This document shows, piece by piece, positions 55,932-63,815 of a stretch of 64,000 nt of DNA; the stretch's first letter is position 1, and the number at the start of each line of letters is the position of its first letter. The stretch comes from Patiriisocius sp047731265. GTDB lineage: Bacteria; Bacteroidota; Bacteroidia; Flavobacteriales; Flavobacteriaceae. The position numbers and the translations under genes are program-made. A model generated the notes under the pieces. It had not been told where the DNA came from, ran no database searches, and worked only from the letters and a program-made list of their open reading frames with translations. The stretch is taken from assembly GCF_047731265.1 (NCBI RefSeq), contig NZ_CP159835.1, forward strand, positions 434,001-498,000, in the 5' to 3' direction.

Positions 55932-56735
55932 TCAAGCAATCATCTCGATCTCCCGCAAAAGACTCTTGGTAGCTGGCAGCGGCGAAATCCCGAATTCTTC
56001 ATCTAAAACATCAGCGCACTTTTGATAGGTCTTTAAAGCTTGTGGTCTATTGCCTTTTGCAATATAAGCTTGCATTTGTATGCGATAAGCATCTTCCCAG
56101 GTTGCATCTATGGCGATGGCCTGTTGCGCGAGACGTACACTTTCCATTGGATTCGCGGTGACCAATAATTCAGCTAAATTGACGAGCGCTCCCAAAATTA
56201 AAGTTCTTACTTTTTCACGTTCTTCTGAAGACCAGTCTTCAAAAATACGGTTGGGCAAATATGCTCCTTCATACAGTTTTATAGCCTCTTTATAAGCTTC
56301 TTTTGCAATGGTATCGTTTGCCCCTAAGGCTTCATTACCAATAATGATATATTTCTCAATGCAGTCTACATCAATCCAGATTTCATTTAAATTCAATTGA
56401 TAGGTAACACCTTGCCGCTCTAAATAAACAGGTTCCGTTCGCGAAGGCCTGTTTGGTTCCAATACTTTATTTACCCCGTGCAATGCCACTTTAAAATCAC
56501 GGTCATCCCCCTCCTCCCAAAGGTGCTCCATAATATGTTCTTTATGCAATGCACGTCTTTTTCGGTAAGAAATTAAATATTGTATAAGTTGCAGCGTTTT
56601 ATCGCGGCCCCATTCCTTGGAGCTTACTTTTTTAGCATCGCGCCACAATGTAAACTGTCCTAAGGTTTGAAACTTAATGGGAGCGGTTTCTTCAAAGTTT
56701 TTTAGAATCGCTAATTGCGCAACAAGGTCTGACAT
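55932..56735 (-). CDS. SARP-like transcriptional regulator (winged helix plus BTAD)
   Basis: 267 residues. Residues about 20-115 form an OmpR-type winged helix (IKFQTLGQFTLWRDAKKVSS, LIQYLISYRKRRALHKEHIM, LWEEGDDRDFKVALHGVNKV). Residues about 125-265 are a helical bacterial transcriptional activation domain (ENLSSEEREKVRT-like region, then RLAQQAIAIDATWEDAYRIQ and GNRPQALKTYQKCADVL). SARPs bind direct repeats about 11 bp apart near the -35 region; three such modules lie just downstream by the phasin genes. It is the second gene of a two-gene unit, 9 bp after the gene at 56745. Confidence 0.88.
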   Translation of the reverse strand: MSDLVAQLAILKNFEETAPIKFQTLGQFTLWRDAKKVSSKEWGRDKTLQLIQYLISYRKRRALHKEHIMEHLWEEGDDRDFKVALHGVNKVLEPNRPSRTEPVYLERQGVTYQLNLNEIWIDVDCIEKYIIIGNEALGANDTIAKEAYKEAIKLYEGAYLPNRIFEDWSSEEREKVRTLILGALVNLAELLVTANPMESVRLAQQAIAIDATWEDAYRIQMQAYIAKGNRPQALKTYQKCADVLDEEFGISPLPATKSLLREIEMIA

Positions 56736-56744
56736 TAATTAATT

Positions 56745-57344
56745 TTATTTTTTAGAAGTTTTTGCTTTTACCGTTGTTTTTTTAACGCCTGCTATTGCCT
56801 TTTTCACAGGTGTTTTTCGCTTTGCAACAGCTTTTTTTAGTGGAATAGCTTCACCCACCGCATCTAATTTTTTTGATAATATAGCAACCGAAACTGCAAG
56901 CGAACTCAAGGATTGTTTAATCTCCTGGAAGTCAGATTTTGAAGCATTTCGCCATTGATCAATCGGAACTTTTTCTAAAAGTTCTTCTCCATATTCACTT
57001 ATTTGGTCTTGAAAATAAGCTACTTGTTTACGTGGGTCCTTTAAGGTGTCTTTTAATAATTTAGGGCCGGTAGCAGCAAAGGTCTTGAAGAGCGAAAGAC
57101 TTTTACTCAGTATCCCGTCTTGTTCCTCTGTAGATTTATGTTTCGTAGCCTCTATAGTAAGTTCTGCGAGATGCGTTTGTATAAAGGTTACGGCATCATT
57201 AAAATCTGTAAAATTTTTATCATCTCCTCCTTGCACATGAGAAACATTACCTCGCCATTGTACTTTAGACTCGCCATTTTCATCATAAATTTTTTGGTTA
57301 AAGCGTACCATAAAAGATGCTGTTTGTGTTGCTTTTTTTGTCAT
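56745..57344 (-). CDS. Putative phasin with Lys/Ala-rich DNA-binding-like tail
   Basis: 199 residues. The N-terminal part (about 10-60: FMVRFNQKIYDENGESKVQW, RGNVSHVQGGDDKNFTDF) is a small beta domain I cannot name securely. The middle is helical with phasin-like character (SLFKTFAATGPKLLKDTLKD, EIKQSLSSLAVSVAILSKKL). The C-terminus is strongly basic (KKAVAKRKTPVKKAIAGVKK), like the tails of PhaF-type granule-nucleoid tethers. It is co-transcribed with the SARP-like regulator. A link to inclusion bodies is inferred from context. Confidence 0.65.
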   Translation of the reverse strand: MTKKATQTASFMVRFNQKIYDENGESKVQWRGNVSHVQGGDDKNFTDFNDAVTFIQTHLAELTIEATKHKSTEEQDGILSKSLSLFKTFAATGPKLLKDTLKDPRKQVAYFQDQISEYGEELLEKVPIDQWRNASKSDFQEIKQSLSSLAVSVAILSKKLDAVGEAIPLKKAVAKRKTPVKKAIAGVKKTTVKAKTSKK

Positions 57345-57746
57345 AAATCACTTTATTTTAAATTGGAAAGTTTTATTTTCTGAACTTTAAAGATACTGAT
57401 AAATCTTTTTCTTAAGTTTTGGAAGCTATTAATTATATCGAAATACATTTAAAATAAAGAAAACGTATTAAACATTGTAACGTCCCTCTAAACCGCTGCG
57501 CTCGCTACCTTCAATTAAATCACCATTTAATTTTGCTAATCTTTAAAAGAAGAATTTTAGCCCCTCCCCTTTGAAAGACAAATTGAGAGGGGATTTTTTT
57601 CCGAAAGCTCATTCAAATATCATCTAAAATAAAAAATTTACTTTAATAACTTCCTAATAAATTTCAACTACTATGCACGCATAATAAATCAAAATCTTCT
57701 AATTTAGCATAGGATAATAGGAAACCACCTAAAATAGCCTTGAATT
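57345..57746. other. Divergent intergenic region with a plus-strand terminator-like hairpin
   Basis: About 400 bp between the phasin-like gene and glpK. CCCCTC (57561-57566) and GAGGGG (near 57587-57592) pair ahead of a T run ending at 57600, a terminator-like hairpin with no plus-strand gene upstream; it may be all that is left of a lost gene. No copy of the 11-bp repeat module was found here. Confidence 0.5.
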
Positions 57747-59231
57747 ATGAATGAAGATTTTATCATTGCTTTAGACCAAGGTACTACAAGTACTCGAAGC
57801 ATCCTTTTTGATGTGGAAGGAAACATCGTGAAAATATCTCAAAAAAAACTCACCCAATATTATCCAAAATCTGGATGGGTAGAGCACGACCCACTCGAAA
57901 TTATTCAGCACCAGCGAGAAACCTTGGAAAATTTATTTACTGAGACTGATATTCATCCTAACCAAGTAAAAGCTATTGGCATCACAAACCAACGTGAAAC
58001 CACTGTCGTTTGGGATAAAAACACGGGTAAACCTATCTATAACGCCATCGTTTGGCTAGACAATAGAAGTAAATCGTATTGTGAAGAATTAAAAAATAAA
58101 GGATTAGAAAACTATGTACAAGAGAATACAGGGCTGGTGATTGACGCTTATTTCTCTGCAACGAAACTACATTGGATATTAAATAACGTCTTAGGAGCAA
58201 AGGAAAAAGCAGCAGCCGGCGACTTGCTTTTCGGAACAATAGACAGTTGGCTCATCTATAATTTAACCGAAGATAAAAAACACGTAACAGACCATTCCAA
58301 TGCCTCCCGAACCATGCTGTATAATTGTAAAGAACTGCAATGGGATGCACATTTATTAAATCAATTTGGGGTGCCAAAATCAATGTTACCTGTAGTTCAA
58401 ACTTCGTCTTCTAATTTTGGTAATGTGGTGGTAAAAGGAGTTTCTATTCCTATTTATGGGGTTGGGGGCGACCAACAGGCAGCTTTATTTGGTCATGGCG
58501 GCTTCAAACCTGGTATTGCAAAAAACACGTATGGTACTGGTTGCTTTATGTTACTCAATACAGGTGAGAAGTTTGTGTCTTTAAAAAATGGACTGTTAAC
58601 CACGATTGCTTGTAGTCTTCCTGATGAACCTATTAATTACGCCTTAGAAGGCAGCATATTTATTGGAGGTGCTTCCATACAATGGCTGCGGAATAAACTC
58701 CAGATAATTAATGAAGCTACCGAAACTGAAGCGATTTGTAACAGCATTCCACCGTTGGAAGATGTCTATGTAGTTCCTGCTTTTGCTGGTCTAGGAGCTC
58801 CTTATTGGGATGCAAAAGCAAAAGGTGCTATCTATGGTTTGACCTTAGATACTGGCAAAGCCGAAATCATAAAAGGTACCCTTGATGCCTTGGCATACCA
58901 AACCAAAGATGTATTACTAGCGATGCAAAAAGAGGAAGGTATTGAACTAAAAAAATTACAAGTAGATGGGGGTGCAAGCGCCAATAACTATTTGATGCAA
59001 TTTCAGGCAGATATACTTAATGTTCCTGTAGAAAAACCAAAAATGATTGAAGTTACTGCCTTAGGCGCTGCATTTCTAGCAGGTTTAAAAGCTGGTGTTT
59101 GGAAAAAGGAAGACATCAATAAATTAAATAAAACCGAAACCACCTATCTCCCAAATATGGATGAGGAACTTCGGGTTAAAAAATATTCAGGTTGGCTAGA
59201 CGCCGTTGAAAGAACTAGAGTTGATTATTAA
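57747..59231 (+). CDS. glpK: Glycerol kinase
   Basis: A 494-residue FGGY kinase phosphorylating glycerol to glycerol-3-phosphate. IALDQGTTSTRSILFD (ATP site), GITNQRETTVVWDKNTGKPI, NAIVWLDNRS, VGGDQQAALFGHGGF and the FGGY signature regions GTGCFMLLNTG and LQVDGGASANNYLMQFQADI are intact; the length is typical. It forms an operon with glpD (4-bp gap). No glycerol facilitator gene follows. It supplies the same intermediate as gpsA across the divergent lipid locus. Confidence 0.96.
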   Translation: MNEDFIIALDQGTTSTRSILFDVEGNIVKISQKKLTQYYPKSGWVEHDPLEIIQHQRETLENLFTETDIHPNQVKAIGITNQRETTVVWDKNTGKPIYNAIVWLDNRSKSYCEELKNKGLENYVQENTGLVIDAYFSATKLHWILNNVLGAKEKAAAGDLLFGTIDSWLIYNLTEDKKHVTDHSNASRTMLYNCKELQWDAHLLNQFGVPKSMLPVVQTSSSNFGNVVVKGVSIPIYGVGGDQQAALFGHGGFKPGIAKNTYGTGCFMLLNTGEKFVSLKNGLLTTIACSLPDEPINYALEGSIFIGGASIQWLRNKLQIINEATETEAICNSIPPLEDVYVVPAFAGLGAPYWDAKAKGAIYGLTLDTGKAEIIKGTLDALAYQTKDVLLAMQKEEGIELKKLQVDGGASANNYLMQFQADILNVPVEKPKMIEVTALGAAFLAGLKAGVWKKEDINKLNKTETTYLPNMDEELRVKKYSGWLDAVERTRVDY

Positions 59232-59235
59232 AACT

Positions 59236-60915
59236 ATGGAAAAACCACCCCCCTTTTCAGTATTAAACAGAGCAGACCAATTAACAAGATTGAAGTCGGA
59301 AAAATACGACTTGATTATAATTGGGGGAGGTATAACGGGTGCGGGAATCGCGTTAGATGCAGCCTCACGAGGACTCAAAACCTGTTTGGTAGAAAAAAAT
59401 GATTTTGCCTCTGGAACAAGTAATAAATCAACGAAGCTTATTCACGGCGGTTTACGGTATCTTAAACAATTTGAAATTGGTTTGGTAAAAGAATCGGGAA
59501 GGGAAAGAGCAATAGTTCATAAGTTGGCGCCACATTTAGTAATTCCAGAAAAGATGTTACTGCCACTAACTAAGGAAGGAACTTATGGCGCTTTTCTTAC
59601 TTCAATAGGCTTAAAGGTTTATGATGTACTAGCAAATGTTGAAGGAGAAGATCGAAGAAAAATGCTAGATAAACAAGAGACCTTGGATCTAGAACCCTTA
59701 TTATCTGAAGACACTTTACTAGGGGGAGGTTATTATTCAGAATATAGGACAGATGACGCTCGCTTGACTATTGAGCTTTTAAAAATGGCTGGCCATTATG
59801 GTGCTCAAGTCATAAATTATTGTAAAATGACCGGTTTCTTATACAGCGAAAAAAACAAAGTAAATGGTATAGAATGCCTAGACCATAATTCTGGCGAACG
59901 TTTTACTATCAATTCAAAACGATTGGTTTCGGCAGCGGGTCCTTGGGTGGATTTACTTAGAAAAAAGGATGGACCACTAAATAAAAAACATTTGTACTTA
60001 ACAAAAGGAGTTCATTTAGTTTTTCCATTTCAGAAATTACCCGTAAAACAATCTATCTATTTTGATGTCCCAGACGGAAGAATGCTTTTTGCCATTCCGC
60101 GTGGTCGAGTAACTTATGTCGGGACTACAGACACCCCCTATACTAGCTCTTTAGAGCGTGTGGTTGTAACAAAAGACGACATTAACTATATAATACAAGC
60201 TATAAACAACACTTTTAAAACGAGCACCGTTACTGTCAAAGATGTAGCATCTACTTGGGCAGGGTTGCGTCCTTTAATTCACGAAGAATCTACTTCTCCT
60301 TCTGAAGTCTCTAGGAAGGACGAAATATTTGTTTCACAAAGAGGACTCATTTCCATTGCGGGAGGAAAATTAACCGGCTACCGAAAGATGGCGCAACGTG
60401 TTATTGAAAAAGTTTTGGATACGATGAAAGCTAAAGACAAAACTGATTTAAAAAAATCGATCACAAGGAATATTGCACTTACCATCCCCTCTTTAAATAA
60501 TGTAGATGAAGTAACTATCTATAAAAAAGAACTCAGCAAAAAGCTTCAGGATATAGGAATAAAAGACGCGTATGAAGTTGATTATTTAGTAACCACCTAC
60601 GGAAAACAAACAGACCTGATTCTGGACAAGTTGAAAGAATTAACCAACAAAGACCCAAATAAAAAGTTGATACGTGCCGAGCTTTGGTTCTGTATTAATT
60701 ATGAAATGATGAATAGCCTAACCGATTTTTTTGTTAGAAGAACTGGTAGATTATATTTTAATATTGAAAGTGTTATAACCTATAAAAACCTAATTTTAGA
60801 GGACTGCATAAAAACCTTTCAATGGGATAAAAAAAGAATTGAAAATGAAATAGCAACTTTAGATTTACTAATTGAAGATGCCACTACCTTTTATGACGAA
60901 GAGGTAAGTTCTTGA
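59236..60915 (+). CDS. glpD: FAD-dependent glycerol-3-phosphate dehydrogenase
   Basis: 559 residues from MEKPPPFSVLNRADQL at 59236, 4 bp after glpK; an in-frame ATG at 59206 would overlap glpK by 26 bp and is less likely. The FAD-binding DLIIIGGGITGAGIALDAAS, GTSNKSTKLIHGGLRYLKQF, TKGVHLVFPF, YVGTTDTPY and STWAGLRPL are conserved. It oxidises glycerol-3-phosphate to dihydroxyacetone phosphate at the membrane, feeding electrons to menaquinone, opposite in direction to gpsA. The stop is TGA, showing TGA is a normal stop in this genome. Confidence 0.95.
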   Translation: MEKPPPFSVLNRADQLTRLKSEKYDLIIIGGGITGAGIALDAASRGLKTCLVEKNDFASGTSNKSTKLIHGGLRYLKQFEIGLVKESGRERAIVHKLAPHLVIPEKMLLPLTKEGTYGAFLTSIGLKVYDVLANVEGEDRRKMLDKQETLDLEPLLSEDTLLGGGYYSEYRTDDARLTIELLKMAGHYGAQVINYCKMTGFLYSEKNKVNGIECLDHNSGERFTINSKRLVSAAGPWVDLLRKKDGPLNKKHLYLTKGVHLVFPFQKLPVKQSIYFDVPDGRMLFAIPRGRVTYVGTTDTPYTSSLERVVVTKDDINYIIQAINNTFKTSTVTVKDVASTWAGLRPLIHEESTSPSEVSRKDEIFVSQRGLISIAGGKLTGYRKMAQRVIEKVLDTMKAKDKTDLKKSITRNIALTIPSLNNVDEVTIYKKELSKKLQDIGIKDAYEVDYLVTTYGKQTDLILDKLKELTNKDPNKKLIRAELWFCINYEMMNSLTDFFVRRTGRLYFNIESVITYKNLILEDCIKTFQWDKKRIENEIATLDLLIEDATTFYDEEVSS

Positions 60916-61534
60916 AAAAATTTGGTTTGTAAAATAATTTTTTGCTTAGGATTCGAAAAACATCTTTTATGTAGCATCAGTTACCAACAATCATTTCTTA
61001 CACTATTAATTTTTGATGAAATATTAGTCACATTTCGAAGAGATAAATTTTATACAGTATTTTATTCTTACAATGCCCGCAATGGCGTCAAGGAGAGTTT
61101 TTGAAAGCAAATCCATATAATATATCCAATATGAACAAGGTCAGAGAGCGATGTCCTAAATTCGATTTAAAATATCCTGTAGAGCATGGTTTGCACATAT
61201 TTTTTATGCGTTAGGAATTGCAGCTGTAGCCTATATTATTCTTATCTCTGGATTAGATTTAGCGCCAAAAAGCGTATTAGTAAGTATAATTACTTCCTTA
61301 TTTAATACAATGCCCTATATTGGAGCAATATCCAAATCAATTTGGTCACATTTATTTTTTAGACACGATACAGAAATCTCGAAAAAAGCAAGTAATGATT
61401 CAAGAGCTTAATGAATATTATGGAAAACACACGGGAAATTAAATTGCATCTCGGTTTTATTGAAGTCTTGTAACATCAGATACAAAACTTTGTTACCTAA
61501 ACCTTATATATTTGTCCCAAAAATAGATAAATAA
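60916..61534 (+). other. Gap with a start-less open frame for a small membrane protein
   Basis: Between 61160 and 61411 the plus strand has 83 open codons encoding two hydrophobic segments (HIFYALGIAAVAYIILISGL, VLVSIITSLFNTMPYIGAIS) and a stop, but no ATG. The frame next to it carries ELNEYYGKHTGN to a stop, so a frameshifted small membrane protein gene is likely. No family was recognised. The rest of the gap shows nothing. Confidence 0.4.
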
Positions 61535-62335
61535 ATGGAGCTAATAGAAATTTTTGGATATGTTGGAGCACTTTTTATAGGCCTTGTATTGGGCTTAATT
61601 GGCGGCGGCGGTTCTATCCTTACAGTACCCATTCTTGTATATGCGCTTACACTAAATCCTGTAGTGGCAACTGCATATTCTCTTTTTGTAGTGGGTGCTA
61701 CCTCATTAGTAGGTGCTATTAAAAATATTATGAAAGGAATGGTAGATTTTAAAACTGCCATTATCTTTGCTATTCCTGCCTTTATCGCAGTATATCTTAC
61801 AAGAGCCTATTTAATTTCCGCAATTCCAGATGAGCTTTTTACAGTAGGTGATTTTATAGTCACAAAGAACTTGGCCATAATGCTTTTCTTCGCATCTATT
61901 ATGTTGCTCGCTTCTGCTTCAATGATACGCAACAAACGTAAGGAAATCGAAGAAGATGCAGTAATTACCTATAACTATCCGCTTATAATCATCGAAGGGT
62001 TTGTAGTTGGAGTAATTACAGGTATCGTGGGTGCTGGTGGTGGCTTTTTAATTATTCCTGCTTTGGTTTTATTGGCAAAATTACCAATGAAAAAAGCGGT
62101 GGCAACTTCGCTATTCATCATTGCAATTAAATCCCTAATTGGCTTTTTAGGTGATGTTCAAAATCTGGATATCGATTGGACTTTCCTATTATCGTTTACA
62201 TCCATTTCAGTCGTTGGGATATTTATCGGGATTTGGCTCAATAAATTTATTGATGGTAAAAAACTTAAAAAAGCATTTGGTTGGTTTGTTTTGATAATGG
62301 GAATATACATCATCTACAAAGAGCTCGCAATGTAA
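61535..62335 (+). CDS. TauE/SafE-family membrane permease
   Basis: 266 residues with about eight transmembrane helices and the duplicated family motif: LGLIGGGGSILTVPILVYAL near the N-terminus and TGIVGAGGGFLIIPALVLLA in the second half. TauE/SafE proteins export sulfite, sulfoacetate or related organic anions. No sulfur-metabolism gene is adjacent, so the substrate is open. Confidence 0.88.
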   Translation: MELIEIFGYVGALFIGLVLGLIGGGGSILTVPILVYALTLNPVVATAYSLFVVGATSLVGAIKNIMKGMVDFKTAIIFAIPAFIAVYLTRAYLISAIPDELFTVGDFIVTKNLAIMLFFASIMLLASASMIRNKRKEIEEDAVITYNYPLIIIEGFVVGVITGIVGAGGGFLIIPALVLLAKLPMKKAVATSLFIIAIKSLIGFLGDVQNLDIDWTFLLSFTSISVVGIFIGIWLNKFIDGKKLKKAFGWFVLIMGIYIIYKELAM

Positions 62336-62448
62336 CTTTGGTTACTGAAAAGCGAAATATTCTACTTTAGTTTTGTAATTAATTCAGCTAATTTTTTTTT
62401 GGACACACCAAAAATAGCAGCGATTATAACAGCTAAATGAATACTATA

Positions 62449-63015
62449 AAGGCTCCGCCTTGAAAATAAAATATCCCTTTCAAAATGCTTGAGCGAGCTC
62501 AAAAAAAAAACACAATAATATAAACATACTCTGGTCGGGATGAAAGATCCCTCAAGGCTCCGCCTTGAAAATAAAATATCCCTTTCAAAATGCTTGAGCG
62601 AGCTCAAAAAAAAATACAATAATATAAACATACTCTGGTCGGGATGAAAGATCCCTCAAGGCTCCGCCTTGAAAATAAAATATCCCTTTCAAAATGCTTG
62701 AGCGAGCTCAAAAAAAAAATACAATAATATAAACATACTCTGGTCGGGATGAAAGATCCCTCAAGGCTCCGCCTTGAAAATAAAATATCCCTTTCAAAAT
62801 GCTTGAGCGAGCTCAAAAAAAAAAAACACAATAATATAAACATACTCTGGTCGGGATGAAAGATCCCTCAAGGCTCCGCCTTGAAAATAAAATATCCCTT
62901 TCAAAATGCTTGAGCGAGCTCAAAAAAAAAAAACACAATAATATAAACATACTCTGGTCGGGATGAAAGATCCCTCAAGGCTCCGCCTTGAAAATAAAAT
63001 ATCCCTTTCAAAATG
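62449..63015. repeat. Tandem array of six ~105-bp units
   Basis: The block AAGGCTCCGCCTTGAAAATA starts at 62449, 62554, 62658, 62763, 62870 and 62977 (periods 105, 104, 105, 107, 107). Units are nearly identical; most length differences lie in one A tract after GAGCTC. Each unit has three mini-palindromes: AAGGC-TCC-GCCTT, TGAGC-GA-GCTCA and GGGAT-GAAAG-ATCCC. Both strands carry open frames of repeated peptide, which I treat as incidental. The last unit runs into the terminator hairpin of tRNA-Arg. Confidence 0.92.
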
Positions 63016-63049
63016 CTTGAGCGAGCTCAGACATTTTGAAAGGGATATT
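62998..63049 (-). terminator. Terminator of tRNA-Arg, joined to the tandem array
   Basis: AATATCCCTTTCAAAATG (62998-63015) and its perfect complement (63032-63049) form an 18-bp stem; the loop itself contains TGAGC-GA-GCTCA. The minus strand continues into TTTATTTT. The left arm is also the sequence repeated in every unit of the array. Confidence 0.8.
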
Positions 63050-63060
63050 CTATTTATTCG

Positions 63061-63134
63061 TGACCCCGGAGGGATTCAAACCCCCAACCCTCAGAGCCGA
63101 AATCTGATGCGCTATTCAATTGCGCCACGAGGCC
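63061..63134 (-). tRNA. tRNA-Arg (anticodon UCG)
   Basis: A 74-nt minus-strand cloverleaf: acceptor GGCCTCG with CGGGGTC (with G-U pairs), D-stem GCGC/GCGC, anticodon stem TCAGA/TCTGA with loop TTTCGGC giving anticodon TCG, and T-arm GGGGG-TTTGAAT-CCCTC. The discriminator base is A, and CCA is not encoded. Confidence 0.93.
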
Positions 63135-63138
63135 AGTT

Positions 63139-63158
63139 ATTCCCGCGTGGGCGGGAAT
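63139..63158. repeat. REP-like palindrome
   Basis: ATTCCCGC / GCGGGAAT, a perfect 8-bp stem with a 4-base loop, followed on the plus strand by a short T run. It lies between yqeY and tRNA-Arg and may terminate yqeY poorly or be a dispersed repeat. Confidence 0.6.
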
Positions 63159-63166
63159 CTTTTTAA

Positions 63167-63619
63167 TTAATTACTTAATTTTAATTTTACAATAGTACTA
63201 ATGGTTTTGCCATCTGCTCTTCCTGCAGCCCTTACATTTACCATTCCCATTACTTTACCCATATCTGCCATAGAACTTGCACCTGTTTGTGCAATTGCAT
63301 CTTCTACCATTTTGGCTACTTCTTCTTCACTCAATTGTTCTGGCAAGAATTTTTCAATAACCGCAGCTTCTAATAATTCAGGAGTTGCTAGATCTTCTCT
63401 GTTTTGTTCTTTATAAATGGCGGCACTATCTTTACGTTGTTTCACTAGTTTTTGCAGCAACTTTATCTCTGCTTCTTCGCTTAATTCTTCTTTGGCACCA
63501 CTTTCGGTTTGCGCTAATAAGATTGCACTTTTCACACTTCGCAATGCTTGTAAGGCTATCGCATCTTTACTCTTCATTGCCATTTTCATAGCATCCATTA
63601 TTACCGCAGACAAACTCAT
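63167..63619 (-). CDS. GatB/YqeY domain protein
   Basis: 150 residues from MSLSAVIMDAMKMAMKSKDA. It has the stand-alone YqeY fold related to the tail of GatB (LRSVKSAILLAQTESG, KLLQKLVKQRKDSAAIYKEQ, EKFLPEQLSEEEVAKMVEDA, MGKVMGMVNVRAAGRADGK). Possibly a tRNA-binding accessory protein; the exact role is unknown. It lies downstream of ftsZ, as is common in Flavobacteriia. An in-frame Met 12 codons upstream overlaps the promoter region and is not chosen. Confidence 0.92.
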   Translation of the reverse strand: MSLSAVIMDAMKMAMKSKDAIALQALRSVKSAILLAQTESGAKEELSEEAEIKLLQKLVKQRKDSAAIYKEQNREDLATPELLEAAVIEKFLPEQLSEEEVAKMVEDAIAQTGASSMADMGKVMGMVNVRAAGRADGKTISTIVKLKLSN

Positions 63620-63641
63620 GGTATTTATTTTAAATGAACCC

Positions 63642-63649
63642 CAAAGATA
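63642..63649 (-). promoter_or_regulatory. -7 promoter element (TATCTTTG) for yqeY
   Basis: TATCTTTG on the minus strand, 23 bp upstream of the chosen start, matching TAnnTTTG, with a TTTG about 20 bp further upstream. Confidence 0.5.
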
Positions 63650-63748
63650 CCTCAATTAAAGGGCACAAACCAAATAAACTAACTCGAGCTAAGCCAACGA
63701 AGCATTAAAAACACAAAAAGGTAAATACCAAATTCTTAAATATAAAAA

Positions 63749-63771
63749 AACCCTTCAAAAAATGAAGGGTT
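63749..63771 (-). terminator. Terminator of ftsZ
   Basis: AACCCTTC / GAAGGGTT, a perfect 8-bp stem, with a T run on the minus strand. It lies 45 bp past the ftsZ stop. Confidence 0.8.
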
Positions 63772-63815
63772 CTTAAATATAAATCACTTTTATGATCCGT
63801 AACTTTTAGAGTAGG

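Noticed and set aside
62362..62843. Repetitive minus-strand protein genes in the tandem array
   Set aside because: The peptides only echo the repeat unit (SSLKHFERDILFSRRSL again and again) and have no supporting start signals.
62449..63015. CRISPR array
   Set aside because: The whole 105-bp unit is repeated almost unchanged; there are no unique spacers and no cas genes.
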